In this document: one piece after another, positions 23,566 to 35,500 of the stretch
Layout of the letters: every line of letters starts with the position of its first letter
How positions within the stretch are numbered: position 1 is the first letter of the stretch
Assembly: GCF_015706575.1 (NCBI RefSeq)
Contig: NW_024037070.1
Coordinates: 8,897,598 to 8,961,597 of the forward strand
DNA: 64,000 bases
Direction of reading: 5' to 3'
Source: Patiria miniata
Taxonomy: Eukaryota; Echinodermata; Asteroidea; Valvatida; Asterinidae
Made by a program: the position numbers and the translations under genes
Notes under the pieces: model-generated
What the model was told of the DNA's origin: nothing
Seen by the model: only the letters and a program-made list of their open reading frames with translations
Database searches by the model: none

Positions 23566-26500
23566 GTAAGATCACTACTCATCTCTTCACATCTTGTCAG
23601 AAGCCATTCCCGAAACCTTGACTCTGTCCCAACTTGGGCTTCATCTCTGCCTCCAGCACCATCTAGTAGTCTTTATTGTCTCAACCAATTGGCAAAAGTG
23701 TCGACTTTGGCAACATGCAGTACGTTAATGTTCTAAAATTCAAACATGCTCCAATATTGTGCCAAATTTACTTCCAAGTAAGGAACATAAAATCTTCTGA
23801 AGGCATACACATGTATATGAAGACAAAGACGAGGTTTGAAAGATGAGGTTTGAAAAACATCCCCAGAAAGGCACCTTATTAATCAGTGAGATTTGAAACT
23901 TTGAAGATTGAAGGTTTATGGTTGCATCACCTGAAGATGATTAGATGATCGAGTCATCAACACACTTCATACATTTTTTGTTTCTAACATGTCTAAACTT
24001 CATGTGTACACACATTTCATATTTCAAATTCAAAGAGGTGGTTTCAAACAGTATTGACCTACATGTATCGCCGTTTGCTAGTTAGCCACACCCCTTAGAC
24101 AACCCTATGGAGTTTTTATACATTAAGTTTTGTTTGTCTCAGATTTTGCGCATTCCGCGTCCATTTGTATGTAATTGGACAATATTTCACAAGCTGCGTT
24201 GACGCGATTCTAACGCGATTCTATCGCGATAGGTTAATTGTTTCATATCCCTAGAATTGTCACGTTTAATTCCTAAATCCTACTTTGTGTTTTTTTCATC
24301 ACATGATAATGTTTACATGTATATATATGTAGTACAAAACCAAACCCACAATTTTCCCAAAATATAGTTTACATAACGTGCAATCTTGTGTTGTTTACGC
24401 ACATTACAAATTCTAGTTATGTCTCGTCAAAATCTCATCTTTGAAGGATTGATTCTAAAGTATTGATTGTTCAAAATTGAAAGCACCAAGTCGCGCGTTA
24501 AACACATCGACCGCAGTCCTAGAATTTGAATCTCCCAAACAGTGGGAGATTTAAATTACAAAATACCGGTACTAGGGTTGAGATCGCAAGGAATGGTGAG
24601 AACCAACATGGCGCACCAAGACCGTATCCGTGGAAACAAGTTTCGAAACGATGAGGACAACTGTCCAACCTGGTGCCCTGTCTCACATTGCCCCTGCCCC
24701 CCACTGTAATATTACACCCTGGTTCCTTACCAAAAATGATAAATTCATGTCGTCACTGACCACAAATAAAAACGGTTCCTTACCAAAAATGAAAAATTCA
24801 TGTCGTCACTGACCACAAATAGTGTTCTCAGAAATACAGATGTAGACCGATCAATAAATGTCCCACACTGCCGGTGCCATAACCACTTAACGTCTTTGAA
24901 TCTCCGTCTAAATTTCAAGGTGTTAACCACATCAGAACACTGATAGTGTTACATGGACTTACGCTCCTGTGAAACCCCTCAAAAATGGCACGAAATTCTC
25001 AATGTCACACTTGGTAAACTTTTCAAATAATTTGATCACTATTAAAAGTCAGGTTGTCTTTCAGCTATGTTTGTTTACGTTTATGTGCAACAAAAAAAGT
25101 TGAATTTTGGCTTCATTTTTAAAGTAAACAAAAGCTTTGTTTGCAAAGTGCAGTTATTGGCCTGCTGCTAAGCATGTGTACAGATGTCCTTACATGTACA
25201 TCATTTCAATTATATCGAACAGTATACACGTACATGTGGGTACATGTATGCGTGGATCAAGTTAAAAAGAAATGGGAAGTACAAAATGTACCATGTATGA
25301 ATTGTAATGGCGAAATACAGTGTCTAAGTAAATTACAAAAACTCTAATGTGGTAGTTACATGTACAGGTCTGTGTACAAAAAATTAGTTTGATGAAATCC
25401 CACATCTACATGTACTGGTGTATTACATGTACCGGTACATGCATACTGATATTGGTGTGGTACAGGTAAATGTGAAAAGTACAATGAACCTGATAAAAAA
25501 AAAATGAAATCGGCAAGACTACAGTACACTGCGGGGAAAAAATGAAAAAGAAAATATGAATAATTCCGGACCCATTCTCGCCTTTATTCCATGTGAATAG
25601 TTTATAAGTCACCATTATCATCATCATCGTCGTCGTCTGTGCTATAATGCCACTCCAGTCTCCCCATCGGACTGACGCTTAATTGGTTGAAACAACAGAC
25701 GCTGTCCCTTCATCGCTCATACATCCACTGAACCCCAGATGTATGCTATGATGCAACATCCGAGGCTTAAAAGGGACATTATCATCACCGTGGTGACCGC
25801 ATCTCCCCCCTCCTCTCTTTAAGCTCCCCGCCTCATTAGAATGGAAGGGCTCTGCTCCAGGGGCTGAGATGCTCTACCTTTGACATTTAGAGTGCTCGGG
25901 CTGCGGCGATGACAGGCAATTTACAAAAAAAAAAAGGTGGGGGGATGGAAAGAGAGCAGCGAGAGTGGGTTGATGGTGCATCACGGTGAGACGGGGCAAG
26001 AAAGATGCATATCATTAGCGGTGTCTAGGCTTCTGGCTTGTGTGCTGAACCCTGCTCTACATTTTGTTGATGTTTTGAGGGGAAAGGGATGGACATGAAC
26101 AGAATGGGGATACAATTTTATTTGGGAAAATGTCATGAACCCCATTAGGTGATACTGTATCTAATATCCAAGTGCTTTGATATTAAAATGCTTTCAAATC
26201 TATGGTCAGAAAATCCAGGCATGCATGAGGTCTAGGTTTTTATTAACCCTAACCCCCTAGGCCCTCTGGCTAGGATTCAGCCTCAATCCTCCAAAATCAT
26301 CCGTTGTTTCTTGAATTTAGTATGTGGAGGGTGACCACTGCCTCAATCCTCCAAAATTTTCTGCCAATTACTGCTATGGTTTGAGGCAGTGTACGAATGG
26401 CGTTTACAAGCAGTGTGGATGAAATACGAGAAAACGTTAAAATAAAAATGAAATTATTATTGGAATGAGAATTTTGTCTTGTATTGCAGACTCGGAGATG

Positions 26501-29500
26501 GAGAGGAATGCGCTGATGGAACGCGTCTACCCCAAGCTACGAGACCACTGCGCCCTCAGTGGCTACGAGTTTGAAGCCATCGACCTCTTCTGGGGACTGT
26601 GGGATAACAGGCTGAACGACGAGCGATTCTTGGACCAGTGTCTGCGAGAGATCAAGCATTGTCAGGCCGCCTCCACCGGACCAAACTTCATGGTAATTGG
26701 CTAACACTTCTTTGGAGGGTGACATTAGACACCAAAACTTCTCCAGATTAGTTTTTGAGCTGTTGTGTGGACGTAGAATCCAAAAGTTGTTCAGACAAAC
26801 ATGGGACAATCTGACTGCTAAATGCTCAATGTCTGAGCTGTAATTTCTACTCTGCCCAAAGTTCCTAAAAAACTCAAAAAGGGAGAAGTTTAAAATCAGT
26901 CTCTTGACCATCTTGTGTACTGTTCAAATAAATTCTCAATAACAGAAGGCATTCAAAATATAGTGCGTTACTAAGCATTTTTAGTAAGAAAGCCACCTAT
27001 AAAAAATCGTCTTTGAAATACTAAGCAAAGAAAATACATTTCAAAGCCCATTCTTTAAGTATTTTTTTTTTAACCTCTGAGTCCTTGTTGCCTATTTGGC
27101 ATTGTCTACTAGAGGGATGTCAACTTTCCACATGACAAACTGTAGATGCAGCAGGAGTTACGCCAACATTGGCAGCTTTTTTTTTATAGTAAACTGCTTG
27201 CACTAGAAGTCAAGTTCTTTTTTTATTTCAGTCTTTCCTGAATATGAAGTACGATCGATGCAAGACGCCCATCCGTGTCCTGGCCTCAGCCTTTGACCGT
27301 CTCCTCAAGAAGGTTGCAGAAGATGATGACCGATCCCTGCTGACCAAACACTACCTACTGGACTCCAACTCGGTACCCCCGGTCTACCTGTTCCAGGGGA
27401 ACGCCTCGGAAGACGAAGCGGAGAGGATCTGTGAGATCTTGAGGAGTTCTTGGGGCAAGGAGGAGAAGGAACGCTACATGGCTTCTGGTGAGTCTTGCTA
27501 TTCCTGGAAATTATCATCATTTTGACAGGATCTGTCAAACCAGACGCTTCTGGACAGAGCTTAAAATAGATATGACCAGAAAACAAAGTGGGGTGATTTT
27601 TTTAAAATTAATATTCAATATTTTGATCCTAATATTTGAAATAAACAATTGAAAGCTTCAAACCATTATTTTGCCTCAAAAGGTGATTTTTTTTGGGGGG
27701 GGGGGATTCATAGAGGTGCATCAGTTAAAGAAATGCACAACCCAACATTGTCACCTTAGTAATATCACAAACTTCTAGTAGAAATAATTTTGATGAGGAA
27801 AGTCCATTTTCAAAAATTTAACCATCATTGTAAAGGGTAAGATCTTTTTTAGCTGGACTCAAAAAACGCACTTTGACCAAAAGAGCTTGTTTTTGACAGA
27901 ACTGTCACATTTGTGAAGCTGAGCCTAACACAGGATGATCACATAAACCTCTCTGAGTAATCCCCAAGTGCCATTTCCTAGGTTTTCAGTATTACTCCAG
28001 TTGCCAGCAATCGTGACTCTGGGCGAGTCCATGACCACATGGCACATACAGGTTTAAGGCTTCTGACTAGCGCCCCAGGAACAAGAACATTGACAAACCG
28101 GGAGACTGCCAACAGAGCACTTAATAACTAAGTTGGAAAATCACGGATCTGTATTGCTTGCAGCAAGTAGTTGTGTGTGGCTGATGATTAAGCATTAAAG
28201 GTGTACTTCTTTCCGTTTTCATCCTTAGTTTCAGAGACAGAGATCGACGAGGGGGTCTTTTCCCCAACCAGCGTCAGCGACGCTGTCATCTGGCTGCACC
28301 GTCGCTTCACCCGCATCGACCCTAACGACGATACAGCCGGCATCTACTTAGACCTGTTGCCTGGCAACAAGGAGGCGGACACCCACTCCCACGAGCAGCT
28401 TGCCCAGCTGACCAAGAGACTGGCTGCTAAAGTCAACGAGGGGAACTTCTTTAAGTTTGATATCCCTTGGAGTCCGAAGGGTTTAGACCCGGATGGTATC
28501 TCAACTCACGCCAAGTACATCGATGACATCTGCAACAAGACACAACAGATTCTGACGGAGTTGATCGACAGAGCAGTGGCTGAGAGGCTGGAGGAAGACG
28601 TCATGGCAAAGAGTAAGACTTTGTTGATGTCTTCTATTTGATGGTCTGTGATTTTTGGTTGTTGAAATTTGTATTGGGTGTGATGTTTGTTGCAAACTTG
28701 GTTTGTTGCAAATGTAATGGTGGCAGACTGCATGAGCTGGAATGTTTGTTGCAAATTTAGTGGACTTGGAAGTGTGTTGTAAATGTCATGTGATGGCATC
28801 TTTGCAAATTTTGTGGGCTGGTAAATTTCATGAGTCTGTCATTTTTTTTTAGGGGGGGTGCGATATCATGGGTTGTAAATTTTATAAGAACTGTATAGTC
28901 ATTGTTTTCATCGGAGGGCTTGCGAGAACACAACTTCGCAAGTTTATTCATGGGTTGTGATGTTTGTTGCAAACTTAATTAGTTGCTAACTTGTTGATGG
29001 CAGATGTCATGAGCAAAAATGTCATTTTAAATGTTTTAATTCTAAAAAGTAAATTAAAGTTTTCACAATGCTGAAGATTGTTTTGGTCTGTATGATGACC
29101 ATAAAAAAGTATCCCCAAAAAAGGGAAAGTAAAAACCTAGCCAAAAAACTTGCAGCTTATGATAGCACCAGCGAATAATTATGTCTTTGTTGCTTCACTT
29201 CAATTTTTATCAGTTGGGTTTCTGTTTCTAAACTGTGGTTACATCCTACTGACAGACGTCTTTTATAGTCACATTCAATTCAATTCAATTCAATTTATGT
29301 AAAACGTGAAACTTGTCTCTTAGTTCTGCACATTCACATTAAAAATTTCACATTCAAACCATAAAACATATACATACAAAAAGACATATGAAAAAACTGA
29401 TGAGAGTACGCGTAACCACAAATAAAACAAACAAATTTAGCCTAATGAAATAAATAAATTAATAAAAATTCTGGCTTGATGGAGCTACATGTATAATGGC

Positions 29501-32500
29501 ATAAAGCCTTTGGCACATGAATGGGAAGGGAACATTGACAATGATAATAATCTTCTGATAGCCACAAAACCTCAGATTTATCAAGACTCAATTGCATATC
29601 CTACATTCACGTCTGAAATATATGTTCTATATTTATGCTAATATCTTGTATCTGAACTAACGATTTCATTATACATGTAGTCTAAGCAAGAGATTCGCCA
29701 TAATGCAATTAGGATCAGGACCTGAATATCGACGTTGTTTTCAATTTGACACCAATCTCCCCCCTCCCCCCACCCCCACACACACATACTTCCCCCTGCT
29801 GAGTCAAGTGAAGAATGTATTCCGCAGCATTATGCCGTTAGCCCCCGAGGGCAATTTAGACATTTGGAGGCAATAAACAAGACGAAGCCATGCACAGAAC
29901 TTGTCCGCCGGCCCAGGGAAAGGCTAGCTTGAGCTCTTACATGCTATATCATGTACAATGTACATGTACATGTACATATGGCAGACCATGTCTTGAATGC
30001 AGGATTGCAGCAGGATGCGCATGTACTTGAACATGAATGAGTCACCAATAAAATAAAAGAATGAAAAGAAAGCTGGGCATCATACAAATTGACTCCACAC
30101 CATTGTACTTTCTTTGTCTGTGAAATAGGTAGAAACAAATGGGGAGGACTCATTCAACGATTGATAGCGGGCACTGGTTTCTTTTTTATCCTTATCTCTT
30201 TTATTAATACCGGTATGTCACAAATCTGTAAAGGTTTTATGGGAGACTTTTGCCTTTTCAATTGTTTACGTCATGTTTAAGCTAAAACGTGCATGCTCAA
30301 TATGACGCAAACAGTGGGAAAAGGACCGGTTTGTTTGCTGCCACCAACGTCTCGAAAGTCTTCCATTCGATGAGTAGCATCGATTTAAAAACAGTCATTT
30401 TCACTGTTCTTCAGGGATAACTAAAAAAAAATAAACTTGGATCCTTCTTGGTTAACAACTTGGCCAATGAAAGGTACATTTTTAAGTATCATGGTACTTA
30501 AAAACAAATTCACTTTTGGAGCTGTGGAGGTGTTCCATGTCGTTTACGGAAGCTGAAATTATCAGAAAGTTGATGATCGCTTGCCATGTTTGTCTGAACA
30601 AATTGCATTCTATTTAGTGGCATGCATTGGACAAGTAACAGTTAACTGTGCTAACTCATTTTGTCTGAGCAGTTTTTTGTGTCCAATTCCACCTTCAGAT
30701 ATATGAGGTCGGGTTCAAGGTCTGTTTTGAGTAAGGGTCAAAATCACAGGTGAAAGCATCATGGGCGGGACTTAACCCGTGTCCAAATGACTTGGCTATG
30801 GCTTGACATTACACACGTGTCTATGGTAGCGGCTGCAGCCACTTCGGTACATTCGGACAAGGATTAATCAATAGCTCTAGACTAGATGTTTGGACATGAC
30901 CTAATCATAATTTTATTGTTTCCCGTTTCTCTCTTATCTTCTCTTGTCCAGAAACGCATCAGAGGCTATATCAAGAGTTACAGCACCACACGTTGCTTGC
31001 ACAGAGGCACTCAGAAACATTCCACGGCCAGACAGACCTCCTGAATCGGGTCCGGGACTACCTCGGTGGAGACTCCCAATCGCCCCTGATCCTCCATGGC
31101 GGGGCGGGGTCAGGCAAGACGGCGCTGGCGGCCATGGCTGTCAAGCTGTGCAGCCAGGTCCTGCCGCTCAGCGCCTGCGTGGTGCGATTCGTTGGCGCCA
31201 CACCGGAATCCTCAACACCCAATCAGCTCCTGAGGAGCGCTTGTGAGCAGATTGCTTACTTATATGGAGAGCATATATCCATCGCATCCAAGGTAAGTAT
31301 TTGAAAGATTTTTTCAGAAACTCTTGTATAGACTGTGTACAAGTAAAGTTACCCCCTCCCCCGCCCATCTTCAGTGAAAATCATTTTATAACTTCGGATC
31401 ATTTTGTTTTGTGCATTTTTACATTTGAAGCAACAAAACTGCTCAAAATCTTGAGGAGGGTGCATTTACAACAAACCCAATGAAATTTAAGCTCAGTAGA
31501 TACGATACATTTTGATCAAACAGAGGAAACCATCAACCTATTGTTTTAGTCGTGTAAGTGGATTCTGTTGCTATCGCTTTCTGTTCAAAATTCGCCGTTT
31601 CGTATTTTTGAATTGCACCCTCTGGTAAATCAGTACTTTGGACATGATTCTCATTCAGTCGGGTCGTGTATGGACACAACATGGACACCCTGTTTTATAA
31701 TTCAAGACAAAACCGGATACACAAATTTCAAATGCCGTCTGGATTCTTGAACCAACAGGGAGCGAACCGATTAAGCAAAGACCTACCAACGCTCCTGAAA
31801 CGCGTGACGGAAGACCGCCCTCTAGTGGTGGTTCTGGACGGCATTGATCAGTTCACCTCCACAGGTGATAACACTGCTGCATTCAACTGGATCCCGGACA
31901 CGTTGCCTAGCAACGTCAAGATGATACTTACAATGCGAGGAACGGACTATGAAGGATTCACGCATCTCAAGGTAAATATTGGTATTGTAATAATGGTCAA
32001 AGTTTTGAAATAATTGTTCATATTTGTTCAACCCGATTTAGAATTTTTTTTAATATTAGCATTTTAATATGGACTGACCAAACGTGTGATCTGAATATTA
32101 ATTAGCAAATTAGCTTGGATGCCAATCCAAAGTTGGGACAAAAACAAAACAAAGTGACAAAATGGAAAGTTGCCGCACGACAAAGTGACGTACCGGAACA
32201 GTGTATCATGTACACTAAGTCTTTGCACTAAACATTTTTCGTGGTACAAATTTTTTTTTTTTCAACATGTTATTGCTGGCAGTAACCCAAGCTTTTTCAG
32301 GTTAAAGATGGACTATGACAGTTTATTGTTCTTTCTTGGCAGAGTTTATTGCGGGACAGTGCAAGCTTTGTGGAGGTACCACAACTTTCTGGAGCGGACT
32401 CCACCAAAATGTTTGAGAGCCTTCTGAAGGCCCACGGACGGACATTATGCGACACCCAGGCCAAGCTCCTTAAGGATGCTGTAGCAGGGTGTCCTACGCC

Positions 32501-35500
32501 ACTCTACGTCAAGCTAGCTAGTCATGTTGCTTGTACTTGGCGTAGCTATGATGAGAGTAGCTCAACCAAGCTAGAGAAGGACACTGGCGCACAAATCAAT
32601 GCCATCTTGGACAGGTTAGAACGGAGGTACGGCAAGCTGGCAGTCAGTCACTCGATCGGTTACTTGTGTGTGGCGCGGGACGGTGTCTCCGATGCTGAAA
32701 TGAATGACTTGTTATCTTGCGATGATGCCGTACTGGATGAGCTCTACTCCAGCAAGAGACCGGTGCTGCGCAGGGTACCAGCATACCTGTGGATTGCCAT
32801 CTGTCAGGAGCTGGCACCGTTTCTCTCAGATCGCGTGGTGGACGACCGGTGTTTAAGAACTTGGGCTCACGTCAGTTTGCGGGAGCTAGTCTGCAAGCGT
32901 TACTTGGCTGCCACTCAGAATAGGATACAGCTGCACAAGAATATGCAGGACTACTTTCAGGGTCGCTGGGCTAAGAGTAAGAAGAAACCCTTCATTAAGG
33001 AGGGTGGCATAGAGGTCCTGATGGACCGCTATGTTCTACCCCAGCTGGCTAGCTATGGCAGCTACCCAAATCGGCGGCGCTATCATGAACTCGTCTACCA
33101 TGCTCTGAACAGTGGCGAGAAGAAATTCGCAGATAAGTACATTTGGGATTTGGAATGGTTGCGGCGCAAGTTAGAACACTGTGATGTCTATCGGGTGATG
33201 GAAGATGCCATTTTGGCTCAGAGAAAGGACCCAAACAACCTTGACCTGCAACTGTTCCTGGAGTTCCTTCAAGTCTCAGCCTACGCCCTCTCCACGGACG
33301 GCTCGCAATTATTCACCCAGCTGAGGCAGCGACTTAGCGGAGGAGTCATGGAGAGGAAAGGCTCCAGCTATCCCAAGATGCAACAGATGTTTAAGCATGC
33401 CGCCAAACCCCCAGTGTGCAATTTTTTCCCATCGCGGGACTGTTTACGCAGAATGGAGGCCAAGTCACCGGACGAATCGGAACCAACGCTCAAGCCCATC
33501 TTAACAGGGTTGTACAGAGTGACCAATAGCAACACTTTCATGGTCTCGGTCGCTTCGGAAGAAGGCGAAGTCAAAGTCTGGAACATAACCACGCAAAAGT
33601 GCGTTCGGACATTACGCAACGTGACGTGCCCTCGTGACGTGCAGTTTATTGACAATCACCGCGTGGTGGTCCTCTGCAATCGGGAACTTCTCATTTTCAA
33701 CCTGGACATGGGTACATTCGACACCAAACTGAAGGGCATCATGAACCAGAAGATGCCGTACTACGGCATGAGCGACTCTGAACACGTGGTGGCGCTCTCT
33801 CGAAATCGCATGTACGTCAACATGATCAATGTAACCAGCGGCGACGTGGTATCCACCTTCAAGGTTGGTGAAGACCGGTTCCTTAACAGCCTGCTAGTGA
33901 GCGCTAACGGTCACCGGTGCGTGTGTGGGGATGACACTCAGAAACCCAGTCCTCTACTCGTCTGGGATCTGACCGCCAGGAAACTGATCCATGATTTCCG
34001 GATCAACCAGCATGAGTTTGTCACTCGTATGGCTGCAATCTCCAACGATGGTCACTACGTTGTCTCAGTCATCAAGGTTGGTTCTGTTTTTTTTGTTTTA
34101 TTTTCAATCATCCATCCCTCTGTGAAGCAATTTAGCGCATTCATTTTTAACTTCTGCTTCAGTCGGCAGTTCTGCAGCAACATCTTTGAAAGCAAATCAA
34201 TTAGGTTCAATTCAAGTTTAACCCTTAGCTGAGAAATAAGCCTAATTGCATGAAATTGCCTCAGTGTGAGTGCAGAACCTTCGTTTATCAGTGAGCTTAA
34301 TTCAAAGGATAGAAAGAAAATTTGGTTTGTGCACAGGTATGAGGATTCTGTGCTTAAAGAAATGGCACAGAATTTTTAGCTTGTAGTTGAGAAAGTTAAT
34401 CATACAGTACGTGCAAAATTGGAATTTTTGGGGGGGGGTAATTGGGTGTTTTTTTTTATTTCTGTTCATTACTGAACTTTCACAGTCATAAGGGCCAAAT
34501 TACAGTTCCATTTACAAGCAAGTTTGTTACACTTCTTAAAAAAAATTTGAAATAAGATGGGAATGACGTTAAATTCATAAATGATGACATAAAAAAAAAC
34601 AAGGACAGTCACAGTTAAAATGGAGCTTTATCTTCATTCCTCACAAGTCGCTTATTATTCTTTCAATTTTGCCAGGAGCTGGATGACCCAAGTCGTAATT
34701 TCATCATCGTCTACGACCTCCAGAGCGGTCAACAGTTCAAGAAATGGAAGCCACTGTCCAATACGACCTGTGTGGCCATCTCATCGGAAGGGCAGTGCGT
34801 GGTCAACGGCTGTGAAGACTGCTCTCTCCTAGTCTGGGACCTCTCCTCGGGATCACTCAAGTAAGTAGTCGCCCTATTTTAAAGTTGCTGTCGCCGTCCT
34901 GTTTTCAATATAGATTTGTTTTTAAATGGTTATGTTTTTAACAATTCTCTGCCAAAGTGTGACGTCATCTCCTTCCCCAGGTCAGACTCACATCTTTGAC
35001 AAAAGTTCACGCGCATTCCATAACGACAAATTCCGCGATGACACATTTCACGTACGTTTAACACGCACAATAACAGACAGCAATTTTACATGGTATTTTT
35101 ATAGAACAGTTTCACACATTAGTGCCTGAAAGGGGTGAAGTGTTTTACAGAAGATTGTCACCCACATCAGTTAGAACCACACCTGTGATTGTTTTTGCGC
35201 ACCAGGGGAAATTCAAGCCAGTTATAAAACTCGGGTTTACAACCGCCATATCAAAACACTTGTGTTCACATTATGCCGCTGCAGTGCACGTGGTAACCAT
35301 AGTTGTCGTTGACCTCTAAGTGACGTCACAACTTCGACAGCGAATACAAAAGTTGTTAAGTTTTTTTAATGAGACATCAAACAAATTAAGCTACTCAGGT
35401 TTAGTTATGAACTATTTACTGTCCAGATTTTGAATTAGTTGCAGATCGATAATAATCTGGGCATATCTGTTTGTGCTTCATGGGTGCAAAAGCAACCCGA

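Larger units (their letters stand above)
23566..26489 (+). other. NWD-like intron 1
   Basis: Begins GTAAG and ends 'ttgtattgcag'. It contains a 53-bp tandem duplication (24721-24820), ACATGTAC-type simple sequence (about 25190-25240 and 25408-25441) and one copy of a dispersed repeat (26273-26344). No further exon is recognised. Confidence 0.7.
28613..30951 (+). other. NWD-like intron 4
   Basis: 2.3-kb intron, GTAAG to 'ttgtccag'. It contains a direct repeat of about 57 bases (28680-28737 and 28957-29014), an AATTC-type pentanucleotide run (29273-29295) and an ACATGT run (29950-29977). No coding exon is seen. Confidence 0.7.
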